A stretch of DNA of 64,000 nucleotides from contig NZ_JAQZAT010000005.1 of the NCBI RefSeq assembly GCF_028736925.1, forward strand, positions 223,073 to 287,072, read 5' to 3'. The stretch is from Flavivirga sp. 57AJ16. Its GTDB lineage: Bacteria > Bacteroidota > Bacteroidia > Flavobacteriales > Flavobacteriaceae. Below the pieces are notes generated by a model, which was given only the letters and a program-made list of their open reading frames with translations, had not been told where the DNA came from and made no database searches. The translations under genes were made by a program, and so were the position numbers. Positions 25,841 to 33,776 of the stretch are shown piece after piece (the first letter of the stretch is position 1; each line of letters opens with the position of its first letter).

Positions 25841-27013
25841 ATGTCATTTTTAAAGAGAGAGCAGTTTATTTGGAATTTTATAAAAGAAAATAAAACGCCT
25901 TCCTGCTATAACGAAATATTATTTAAATCTAAAAACTATAAGCTTCCTTATGCTAATGGTAATGAAGGGATAAAAGCCGATACTACTTATGTTAGTTTAT
26001 TTCCATCTCTTTTTGAACCATTAATCAGTAATGAAAATTTGTTCCATTTTAAAAGAAAACGCCATGTAGGGCTTTCTAGTGTCGCTATTATTAATGAAGG
26101 CTATGAAGATGCAGAAGATTACTTAAAAAAATTAAAATCTTCAACTAGAAGTAGTTTAAGGAAGCGGATTAAGAGAGTAGACTCTTGTTTTGATATTCAA
26201 TACAAAATGTTTTATGGCAGTATATCAAAAGATGAGCATGCGTCTATTATGAATGAATTGCGTGAAATGCTAATCGCTAGGTTTGAGCAAAAAAATATGA
26301 AAAATGAAATACTTAGTGATTTTTCAGATTATAAAAATGCAACCTATCACTTAATAAAAGATAAAAAAGCTTCTTTATTTGTGGTCTATAATACTACTAA
26401 ACCAATAGGTATTTCCTTGAATTATCATGTAGATAAGTTATTTTATGGAACCATTATGACATACGATATTGATTATTCGAAATTTGCAGTAGGTAACTTA
26501 CTTATATATAAGCAGTTAGATTGGGTGTTAAAAAACAACTATTTACTATTTGATATGGGCAATGGCGAGTCCAATTATAAAAGAACCTGGTCCAATACAG
26601 TATACGATTATGAATATCATCTAGTCTTTAAAAAGAAGTCTATTATTGCTAGGATTGTCGCCTACATAGAAATCATGAAAATTGATATAAAGAATTATAT
26701 CAAAATTCTTAAGGAAGGACCTTATATACAAAAACTTAAAAACAATTTTATTAAGACGAATAACAATAGTCCCGATTTAGGTTTTAAGATTTCCAAAGTC
26801 GATGGTTCTGAGATAATTCCAATGACTTCTCTTGAAACAATCAATTTAAATGAAAATATATTTTCCAGTTTAAGAAAACCCGTTTATGACTTTTTATATA
26901 CGAGCAAGCAACATCTAAATAGCATCAATATTTATAGTATCAAAACAGAAGAAAACAACTATTTAATTAAAGGCCCAACTGAAACTGGCAAGATTAATTT
27001 AAGCAAACTATAA
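25841..27013 (+). CDS. FemAB/GNAT-like acyltransferase, paralogue 2 of 5
   Basis: 390 aa from the ATG at 25841, chosen because MSFLKREQF aligns with the starts of paralogues 4 and 5; a TTG at 25832 is also open. Motifs: KKASLFVVY (about 175-183), DIDYSKFAVGN (209-219), DMGNGESNYKRTW (238-250). The basic STRSSLRKRIKR stretch (about 101-112) corresponds to a conserved Lys/Arg helix in all five copies. The C-terminal 80 residues end in a conserved (R)KPVYDFLYTSKQHL segment. A 98-bp gap separates it from paralogue 1. Confidence 0.8.
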   Translation: MSFLKREQFIWNFIKENKTPSCYNEILFKSKNYKLPYANGNEGIKADTTYVSLFPSLFEPLISNENLFHFKRKRHVGLSSVAIINEGYEDAEDYLKKLKSSTRSSLRKRIKRVDSCFDIQYKMFYGSISKDEHASIMNELREMLIARFEQKNMKNEILSDFSDYKNATYHLIKDKKASLFVVYNTTKPIGISLNYHVDKLFYGTIMTYDIDYSKFAVGNLLIYKQLDWVLKNNYLLFDMGNGESNYKRTWSNTVYDYEYHLVFKKKSIIARIVAYIEIMKIDIKNYIKILKEGPYIQKLKNNFIKTNNNSPDLGFKISKVDGSEIIPMTSLETINLNENIFSSLRKPVYDFLYTSKQHLNSINIYSIKTEENNYLIKGPTETGKINLSKL

Positions 27014-27044
27014 CCATAATTAATTATCTAGTAACTTGAAATAT

Positions 27045-28217
27045 ATGAATTTAAAGTTTTTACATAAAGACAATTTTCATTTCAGTTTATTTTTGAAAAA
27101 TACCATTTCAACAATTTATTCTCATATAGATACAGCATGGAATAAATCTAATATTTACAAAAATTCAGAAAAAACAAACCATGAAACTTTAGATGTTTAC
27201 TCCCATAGCCTATTCCCTAGCTATTTAGAACCAACCATTAAAAACAACTTTGTTTGTAGAAAAATATTTCAAAAACCAGGATTTGCAATTCATTTAAATG
27301 ATTGTGATAACGTAAACGACTATATTAAAACGAATTGTAGTACTAGCTTAAAAAAGACCCTAAAACGTTCGATTAAAAGACTCGAAGGATGTTTGGACAT
27401 AAGTTACAAAATGTATTTTGGAGACATCTCCAGTGAGAACTATCAATATTTAATGGAGACCTTACACACCATGCTAATAAAAAGGTTTCAACAACGCAAT
27501 GATAATAATGACGTATTAAATGATTGGGGCTTTTACTTAAATAATTCCTTTAACTTAATAAATAATAAAAAAGCATCCTTATTTGTTATCTTTAATAATA
27601 AAGAGCCCATAGAGATCTCTCTTAATTATCATTTTGATTCTATAATTTATAGTCACATCTCATCATATAACTTAGATTATTCTAAATACGGCCTAGGCAA
27701 TGTTGAAATTTATAAACAACTGGAATGGTGCATAAATAACAATTTCAAGGTATTTGATATGGGGTATGGAGATTTTGATTATAAGCGGCGATGGAGTAAT
27801 TTAATCTATGATTTCAATCATAACATAGTTTATCATCCAAAAAATGTTTTAGGACCACTTTTAGGAATTATTTTTAAATCTAAGTATAAGCTTATTAATT
27901 ATTTAATTTCTAAGAAAGTGAATGTATATTATAATAATGTAAAACATTTTATTAAAGGAAATCCCAATAAAATAAATTATATGCCATTAGAATTTAAATC
28001 GCAAACTATAGCGCATATAATAGATTCTAGTCCTAACGGATATGAGCAATTGAACATCGATGATAACAATTTTTTCTTTCTAAGAAAACCGCTATTTGAT
28101 TTTTTATATACCTTTCAAGAACATATTAGCATGGTCACTATATATAAAACTTTAGAAGATAAAAAGTCATTTTTATTTATAGGGAAAAATAACACCAATA
28201 AAATAACTGTTAATTAG
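27045..28217 (+). CDS. FemAB/GNAT-like acyltransferase, paralogue 3 of 5
   Basis: 390 aa from the ATG at 27045 (MNLKFLHKDNF aligns with the other starts; a TTG lies 9 bp upstream). Core motifs: CSTSLKKTLKRSIKRLEGC, KKASLFVIFNNKEPIEISLN, NLDYSKYGLGNVEIYKQLEW and FDMGYGDFDYKRRW, followed by the C-terminal LRKPLFDFLYTFQEH. Same family and layout as its neighbours but different over most other positions, which argues for old duplication and separate acceptor or donor specificities. Confidence 0.8.
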   Translation: MNLKFLHKDNFHFSLFLKNTISTIYSHIDTAWNKSNIYKNSEKTNHETLDVYSHSLFPSYLEPTIKNNFVCRKIFQKPGFAIHLNDCDNVNDYIKTNCSTSLKKTLKRSIKRLEGCLDISYKMYFGDISSENYQYLMETLHTMLIKRFQQRNDNNDVLNDWGFYLNNSFNLINNKKASLFVIFNNKEPIEISLNYHFDSIIYSHISSYNLDYSKYGLGNVEIYKQLEWCINNNFKVFDMGYGDFDYKRRWSNLIYDFNHNIVYHPKNVLGPLLGIIFKSKYKLINYLISKKVNVYYNNVKHFIKGNPNKINYMPLEFKSQTIAHIIDSSPNGYEQLNIDDNNFFFLRKPLFDFLYTFQEHISMVTIYKTLEDKKSFLFIGKNNTNKITVN

Positions 28218-28224
28218 ATTTAAA

Positions 28225-29409
28225 ATGTCTTTTCTAAAAAAGGAAAATTTTTTTTTAACAATAATTGAGAAAAATTTAATCTTAAATTATTATAAATCGT
28301 TACAATATGCTTTCAACAAAAAGCATACTGTTTACAATGCCCCAGAAAGCACTTCTCCTGTTATAGAAAATAATCACGTAGCATCTTTAATCGCTTTCCC
28401 TCAATTTTTGTATCCAACATTTATTGATCAAAATCTAATTCGAGCTAAAAAAATAACACAAAGAAAACAAGAATCGTTCGGAATTATTATTGATAAAAAA
28501 TACAAAAGCACAGATGATCATCTGCGAGCCCATTTTAGTAAAAGTTCCAGAACGCCTATTATCAAAAAAATGAAACGGTTAGAGTCTTGCTTTGATATTG
28601 GTTATAAAATGTTTTTTGGTGAAATGACCCATGAGGAATATGATTTCATAATGGATTGTTCGCATAAAATGATTTTAAAGAGGTTTGAGCTATTAAATGA
28701 GACTAATTTTTTTCTTAAAAAATGGGATACTTACTATAAAAGCATCTTACCATTATTGCGCTTAAAAAAAGCATCTATTTTAGTAATCTATGATGGAGAT
28801 ACTCCTATTCAAATATCTATTAACTTTCATTTTAACAAGATGTTTTTCGCTGTAATACCTGCTTTTGATGTTGATTACTCAAAATTCGGACTTGGTAATA
28901 TTGCTATATATAAGCAATTAGACTGGTGCATAAAAAATGATTATGACTATTTGGACATGGGAAACGGTGATTTAGAATATAAAGTAAGGTGGTGTAATCA
29001 TTCATACAATCTTGAAACACATGTACTTTATAGAAAGAAGTCAGTACTGCCCTATCTTATAGCCTCTTTGGAGATAACTAAAATAAGAATAAAGAATATT
29101 TTAAAAACACTTCATGTAGACGATCATTTAAAACGTTTAAAACTTGCTTTAAATAAAAACAAAAGGATTTCAAAAAACACAACGCAGCTTAATTATACAC
29201 TAAAGGAAATAAAAAAAATCCCAAAAGATATAGATTTCCCTACTATTAATGTAAACGCTCCAATCTTTAAAAATTTTAAAAAACCACTATATGATTATTT
29301 GTTTGCTCATCGAGAAAATATAAATGATATTGTACTCTTAAAAATTAACTCAAGTTCTTTCCTTGTAAAAGGAAAGAACAGCCTTCATGAACTTTCTATT
29401 AATAATTGA
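28225..29409 (+). CDS. FemAB/GNAT-like acyltransferase, paralogue 4 of 5
   Basis: 394 aa, ATG at 28225, 7 bp after paralogue 3. Core motifs: FSKSSRTPIIKKMKRLESCF, KKASILVIYDGDTPIQISIN, FDVDYSKFGLGNIAIYKQL, and LDMGNGDLEYKVRW; C-terminal KKPLYDYLFAHREN. No signal peptide or membrane segment, so it should act in the cytoplasm on precursors. The close spacing indicates cotranscription with the other copies. Confidence 0.8.
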   Translation: MSFLKKENFFLTIIEKNLILNYYKSLQYAFNKKHTVYNAPESTSPVIENNHVASLIAFPQFLYPTFIDQNLIRAKKITQRKQESFGIIIDKKYKSTDDHLRAHFSKSSRTPIIKKMKRLESCFDIGYKMFFGEMTHEEYDFIMDCSHKMILKRFELLNETNFFLKKWDTYYKSILPLLRLKKASILVIYDGDTPIQISINFHFNKMFFAVIPAFDVDYSKFGLGNIAIYKQLDWCIKNDYDYLDMGNGDLEYKVRWCNHSYNLETHVLYRKKSVLPYLIASLEITKIRIKNILKTLHVDDHLKRLKLALNKNKRISKNTTQLNYTLKEIKKIPKDIDFPTINVNAPIFKNFKKPLYDYLFAHRENINDIVLLKINSSSFLVKGKNSLHELSINN

Positions 29410-29413
29410 TTAA

Positions 29414-30577
29414 ATGGCATCGTTAAAGAAACAAGATTTCTATATTTCACTTACAGAAAAACACAACGTATTAAACTCTTACGAAGCATTAGAGTATAAT
29501 TTAACTAAAAGTAGTTTTTACAAATCAAATAAAGAAGACGACGTTTTGTATGAAATCCTTACTTCAATACGGCTTTTTCCTTCATACCTATCCCCTACTT
29601 TTAAACATACAAATACGCTAAAAATAAAAAAAATTCCACAAGATAAAATTATTGGATATGCTATAAACATTGAAACAAAACAAAATATTGAAACCTTTTT
29701 AAAAAATGAATTCAGCAAAAAATTCAGGAGTAATATAAAACGGTTTTTAAATAGGTTTGAGTATTGCTTTAATGCAAGCTACAAAATGATTTATGGCAAC
29801 ATTTTAAAGGATGAATATTCTTTTTTGATGACCACTTTACACGACATGCTTGTTACCAGATTTGTTCAACGCAATGAAAAGAATGAGATACTGGAGAATT
29901 GGGAATATTATTTAGAATCAACATTTTCGTTAATTAATTCTAAAAAAGCATCCCTCTTCGTTATTTACCATGATAGTAATCCCGTACACATATGTGTTAA
30001 TCACCATTTTAATAATATCTTATTTGTATCAATACCCTCGTATGATATCAATTTTGCAAAATTTGCACTCGGCAACATTTCTATATACAAGTTACTAGAA
30101 TGGAGTTTAAACAATAACTATATCATGTTAGACATGGCGTACGGTGAATTAGAATATAAGCGGAGATGGAGTAATCACATATATAGTTTCGAACATCATA
30201 TTATTTATAAAACAAATGCTTTAGGATTAAAGCTTAAAGCAAACCTTGAAATTTGGTTAATTAAATTCAAGAATTTTTTGAAATCAAAAAACATAGATGT
30301 CTTCATAAAAAATATAAAAAAGGCTATTAAAAAGAAAAACGAAGCACAGAAAGACTTTGTCGATTTTGAGATTGAAGATGTTACTTCTTTTAACACAAAA
30401 AACCTAAACACCATAGATAGTGAAAATAATATATACTCTATCATAAAAAAACCAGTTTACGATTTTATTTACAAGCAAAAAATCCATATAAACTCTATAT
30501 CTATATTTGAAATCAAGCCTCAAAAAGAATATGTGTTAGCATATAAAAACATATATCAAAAAATCATTTTTTTATAA
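29414..30577 (+). CDS. FemAB/GNAT-like acyltransferase, paralogue 5 of 5
   Basis: 387 aa, ATG at 29414, 4 bp after paralogue 4. Core motifs: FSKKFRSNIKRFLNRFEYCF, KKASLFVIYHDSNPVHICVN, YDINFAKFALGNISIYKLL and LDMAYGELEYKRRW, with Gly-Asn to Ala-Tyr changes in the DMGxG site relative to paralogues 2 and 4. C-terminal KKPVYDFIYKQKIHI. Last of the tandem set; the SGNH gene follows after 107 bp. Specific chemistry not determinable. Confidence 0.8.
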   Translation: MASLKKQDFYISLTEKHNVLNSYEALEYNLTKSSFYKSNKEDDVLYEILTSIRLFPSYLSPTFKHTNTLKIKKIPQDKIIGYAINIETKQNIETFLKNEFSKKFRSNIKRFLNRFEYCFNASYKMIYGNILKDEYSFLMTTLHDMLVTRFVQRNEKNEILENWEYYLESTFSLINSKKASLFVIYHDSNPVHICVNHHFNNILFVSIPSYDINFAKFALGNISIYKLLEWSLNNNYIMLDMAYGELEYKRRWSNHIYSFEHHIIYKTNALGLKLKANLEIWLIKFKNFLKSKNIDVFIKNIKKAIKKKNEAQKDFVDFEIEDVTSFNTKNLNTIDSENNIYSIIKKPVYDFIYKQKIHINSISIFEIKPQKEYVLAYKNIYQKIIFL

Positions 30578-30684
30578 AGAAATTTGATGATAAAATAGTT
30601 AATGCCGAAGTAATTAGTCGTTAATCGATTTTTAATTTAATACTAGATCAATACTATATATCTTTATAGTATAAACAGTTGTTT

Positions 30685-31635
30685 ATGAAAATTTTTATAG
30701 CAAAAACATTACTATATAGCCTATTAATATTTGTATTCCTAGAAGGGTTAACACGTATTTTTCATTTATACCAACAATACCCTGCATCTAGAATAAACGA
30801 TTTGAATGTAGAAGTTAATACCCCTAATCAAAAGGGCTATTATGTTACAGGAAATAGACGTATGAATTTTGCAAAATTTAATATTAATAGCTCTGGGTTT
30901 AATTCATACAGGGAATTTACCCCTACAAAAGAAACCAATGAAATTGCACTTATAGGTGATTCTTTTATAGAAGGGCTTCATCAAGATTATTTCAATTCTA
31001 TAGGCAGAAAAGTTGAAAACCGTTTAGATGACGGTACAGAAGTATATGAATATGGGTATTCTGGATATGATCTGGCAGATCAACTACATCTTATTAGTGC
31101 TTATAAAGAAAAATTTGAGCTAATTGATCACATAATTATTTATATCAAATTCCATAACGATTTAAAACGAGATACATACATACCTAATCAATATAGAGTT
31201 GATTTACAATATTCGACCTCATTTCAAATTAGAGATAAAGTTAAACTTATTGCATATGCAGATGGAATAGGTATATTTGAGCCTTTTAGAAATCTAAAAA
31301 ATAAAATTTTCGGACAAAAAACAAAAGCTGAAAACGAAATCAGCCATATTCTTTCTGAAAAAGAGAGTAAAGAATATTTAGAAAATTTCAAAAAACTAAT
31401 AGAAACATATGGGTTTGATAAAAACAAAACGGTGTTTTTACTAGATAAGGAAAAAACAAGCAAACTTTTCACAAATTATTGTGAACAGATGGGATATGAT
31501 TATATTGATTTTGGATCTAATCTAGAAAGATCAAAAACACCAACAACCCTGATATATGACCAACATTGGAATAATCATGGAAGGAATATTATAGCAAATG
31601 TGATTTCAGATTATATAAGAAAAAAAAATGATTAA
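30685..31635 (+). CDS. AlgJ/AlgX-like SGNH-fold protein, probable glycan O-acetyltransferase partner
   Basis: 316 aa from the ATG at 30685 (preferred over a TTG two codons upstream because the broken copy at 34890-35189 also starts MKIF). One N-terminal membrane anchor (about 5-22), then a periplasmic SGNH domain. Nucleophile block EIALIGDSFIEG (S93); terminal block YDQHWNNHG (D292, H294), of the D-x-H-W form known from AlgJ/AlgX. Such proteins finish O-acetylation of polysaccharides using acetyl delivered by an MBOAT protein. An AlgI-like MBOAT is encoded at 35214-36665, and its own downstream SGNH copy is destroyed, so this gene may serve it in trans (inference). Confidence 0.82.
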   Translation: MKIFIAKTLLYSLLIFVFLEGLTRIFHLYQQYPASRINDLNVEVNTPNQKGYYVTGNRRMNFAKFNINSSGFNSYREFTPTKETNEIALIGDSFIEGLHQDYFNSIGRKVENRLDDGTEVYEYGYSGYDLADQLHLISAYKEKFELIDHIIIYIKFHNDLKRDTYIPNQYRVDLQYSTSFQIRDKVKLIAYADGIGIFEPFRNLKNKIFGQKTKAENEISHILSEKESKEYLENFKKLIETYGFDKNKTVFLLDKEKTSKLFTNYCEQMGYDYIDFGSNLERSKTPTTLIYDQHWNNHGRNIIANVISDYIRKKND

Positions 31636-31664
31636 TTTTTTACTATACCACCCTAATCTTATAA

Positions 31665-31827
31665 TGAACTCATTTAGACTTTTTGGATTTAAGCGAAAAT
31701 TAGAAGTTTTTGTTTCAGTTGAAAGTCTTTTTTGAGTTGCATAGCAGAGCTACGGAAGGAAAAAAAGACAAAAACAGAGCCGAAAACAGCAATTTTTTAG
31801 CAAATTGAAAAAGTTTAAATGAGTTCA
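31665..31827. repeat. 163-bp MITE-like palindromic element
   Basis: Terminal inverted repeats of 20 bp (31665-31684 and 31808-31827; GAACTCATTTAGACTTTTT against its partner with one mismatch). Nested inverted segments inside (GTCTTTTTT / AAAAAAAGAC) surround a TAGC-AGA-GCTA core, so the whole unit can fold into one long hairpin. It encodes no protein. A short AAT flanks the element on both sides. Consistent with a non-autonomous mobile element; no second copy was seen in the window. Confidence 0.7.
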
Positions 31828-31845
31828 ATGTAATATATAAGAAAA

Positions 31846-31998
31846 ATGAATATTGTAAATGAAATTTTGTCAAAAAGCAATCCTCTTGAAGAAAGATCCT
31901 CAATAGATTCTAAATCGTTTAAAAAAAACAATTTTGATAAGAAAAGCCCTGTTTTGATTAAAGGATACGCAAAAAACTGTTTCTGCTGTGGTTCTTAG
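31846..31998 (+). pseudogene. 50-codon mini-ORF: internally deleted JmjC/cupin_8 paralogue
   Basis: Translated residues 18-43 (RSSIDSKSFKK, FDKKSPVLIKGYAK) align with residues 22-49 of the intact JmjC protein at 32349-33206 (LSSIDSESFKK, FDKKQPVVIRGAAK). Its end, CFCCGS, mirrors that protein's unusual end CWCCE. The N- and C-termini of a JmjC paralogue therefore appear joined with everything between lost. The junction falls at GCAAAA, a hexamer present at both corresponding places in the intact gene, so a short-homology deletion is the simplest explanation. The frame is still open and could be expressed as a peptide. Confidence 0.7.
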
Positions 31999-32052
31999 TT
32001 AAAATGTAACCCTCATTTCTAATCCACTTTTTTAATTGGATGTTGATTTCCT

Positions 32053-32352
32053 ATGAAAAACAATAACAATTTTTTTTCTGTTTTAATTCCTTATGGTGAA
32101 CAACCTCTATTAACGGATGCTATGAATTGTTTTTCTCAAACTTCAAGTGCTAAGATGTTTACCATGTTGAATGATAAAAATGTTGAAATAAGATACTCAA
32201 GATACGTACATGCGTTTTTCAATTATTCAAAAACAGATAATAAAAAAGGTTGGATCTCGAATATCAATAAAGGGTTAGCATTTAATTTCTCGAAAAGAAA
32301 AATAAAAACGTTTGCTGTTCAAAAAGAAGAAACACTTATACTAAATAAATGA
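32053..32352 (+). pseudogene. 99-codon ORF, truncated ATP-grasp (pre-ATP-grasp domain) remnant
   Basis: The first about 70 residues (FFSVLIPYGEQPLLTDAMNC, KMFTMLNDKNVEIRYSRY, WISNINK) look like the N-terminal domain of carbamoyl-phosphate-synthase-like ATP-grasp proteins. The ATP-binding and catalytic parts are absent; after NINK come about 30 unrelated or C-terminal residues (KGLAFNFSKRKIKTFAVQKE). No nucleotide-binding Lys/Glu is present, so it cannot be an active ligase. Its stop overlaps the JmjC start (ATGA). It may be an internal-deletion product like the preceding mini-ORF. A standalone small protein is possible. Confidence 0.55.
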
Positions 32353-33206
32353 ATGCCATGAAAAGAATTGATATATTAGAAGATGTTTTATCTTCAAGTT
32401 CGCCAGTTCAAAAATTAAGTTCAATAGATTCTGAATCCTTTAAGAAACTATATTTTGATAAAAAACAACCTGTAGTAATACGAGGAGCCGCAAAAGAATG
32501 GGAGGCATTAAAAAAATGGGATTTAGATTTTTTCTTAAATTTAAAAAAAGACAAGGATATTTACTTACTATCCGGAAAATATGTTCAGGAAGATAACATT
32601 TATAAAAAAGAGACTTTTAAAACATTCATCCAAAAATTAAAGGACAGTGAACTTAGTAATAAAAAAACTGAAGACCACTTACCAGCGTTAGACATTTTTC
32701 ATTTTTTTCCTCATCTTAAAGATCATACCGACTTTTCGATTTTTACCAAACTCACCACCAAAATAAATGATGAACTTGCCTGGCTTGGTCCAGCAGGAAC
32801 GGTCTCAGGATTTCATTCAGATACAGCCAATAATGTATTTGCTCAAATAATGGGTAAAAAGATGTTTATTATTGCTTCGCCCAAGTTTAACAGAAAAATG
32901 TATAAGAGTAAGAAATACATGCACGGAGGAGTTGCTAGTGAAATTGATATAAATAATGTAGACATTGAAAAGTTTCCAAAATTTAAAGATGTTCAGTTTA
33001 AAAGTGTTGTTCTCGAACCTGGCGACATTTTATATGTTCCACAAAATTGGTGGCATTATGTGAAATCGCTAGAGACATCAATTAGCATAAGCAGTTTTGG
33101 TTATACTAAAACAGAAGTATACAGTATAAAATTTAAAGAAAAGGTTTTAGACTACCTTCATAGAAGGGGATATTATAAAGCAAAAAAATGTTGGTGTTGT
33201 GAATAA
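32349..33206 (+). CDS. JmjC/cupin_8-domain protein with Cys-rich C-terminus
   Basis: 285 aa. Cupin_8 (JmjC-like) Fe(II)/2-oxoglutarate oxygenase: GFHSDTANN gives the metal ligands H156 and D158, and PQNWWHYVKS gives H236. The preceding WLGPAGTVSGFH and the LEPGDILYVPQNWWH strand are typical of FIH-like hydroxylases. The last residues KAKKCWCCE form a terminal C-x-C-C tail, which I do not recognise from the general family. It overlaps the upstream ORF by 4 bp and is followed by a small anchored protein and an HTTM protein. It would hydroxylate a protein or small-molecule target in the cytoplasm; substrate unknown. Confidence 0.83.
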   Translation: MNAMKRIDILEDVLSSSSPVQKLSSIDSESFKKLYFDKKQPVVIRGAAKEWEALKKWDLDFFLNLKKDKDIYLLSGKYVQEDNIYKKETFKTFIQKLKDSELSNKKTEDHLPALDIFHFFPHLKDHTDFSIFTKLTTKINDELAWLGPAGTVSGFHSDTANNVFAQIMGKKMFIIASPKFNRKMYKSKKYMHGGVASEIDINNVDIEKFPKFKDVQFKSVVLEPGDILYVPQNWWHYVKSLETSISISSFGYTKTEVYSIKFKEKVLDYLHRRGYYKAKKCWCCE

Positions 33207-33272
33207 ATCAAGTCAGTCTTTAACTAATAATGATTCCTGCAAAAAAAAATATTAAGTTAAGCTTTTAAATCA

Positions 33273-33776
33273 ATGATACTTAAATTAATAAAGAAGATAT
33301 ATAAGCCTTTAATAATTAGCTTAATTCTGTTACCAAACTTATTTGTTGTAATAGTTGGCATAGAAAGTTTCCCATTAACTTGCGCTCCCATGTTTGGTCA
33401 TTATATTGATGATGAAACAGATTTATATTTATTTAAATTTGAAGGAGAAAACTCATTGGGAAAAACAAATCTTGTTAAATATTACGGTAAACGTGAAACT
33501 CTTTTCATAAGACATTTTTTTAGTAAAGTTTATGGTTCCACAGAAGCTATTTCACCTTTTTCAAATCAGTTATATGAAAGCAATACAGCTTTTCATGATA
33601 GAATGAATGCTTTTTTTAACCATTACTACTCATTTATTTTAGCCGAATACAGCCTATCATTTAGTAAAATCAACCTCATGGTAAAAAAAGTTGATTATAA
33701 AAGAAATAGCTTAACAGATTATGAAACAATAGGTTATTTTAACATCAAAGACAAAAAATATTATTCCAAATTATGA
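33273..33776 (+). CDS. Small membrane-anchored protein preceding HTTM gene
   Basis: 167 aa, unrecognised. One N-terminal helix (about 10-28, LIISLILLPNLFVVIVG) is followed by FPLTCAPMFGHYIDDETDLY, then a soluble domain of about 120 residues. The PMFGHY turn after the helix resembles small proteins seen next to HTTM genes and parallels the 157-aa protein at 12529. The last codon overlaps the HTTM start (ATGA), indicating coupled translation. Probably an extracytoplasmic partner of the HTTM protein (inference). Confidence 0.7.
   Translation: MILKLIKKIYKPLIISLILLPNLFVVIVGIESFPLTCAPMFGHYIDDETDLYLFKFEGENSLGKTNLVKYYGKRETLFIRHFFSKVYGSTEAISPFSNQLYESNTAFHDRMNAFFNHYYSFILAEYSLSFSKINLMVKKVDYKRNSLTDYETIGYFNIKDKKYYSKL

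Noticed and set aside
31846..31998. RiPP precursor peptide with a CFCC core next to an oxygenase
   Set aside because: The N-terminal part matches the JmjC protein itself rather than a leader, and no maturase of a RiPP class or transporter is adjacent; internal deletion is simpler.
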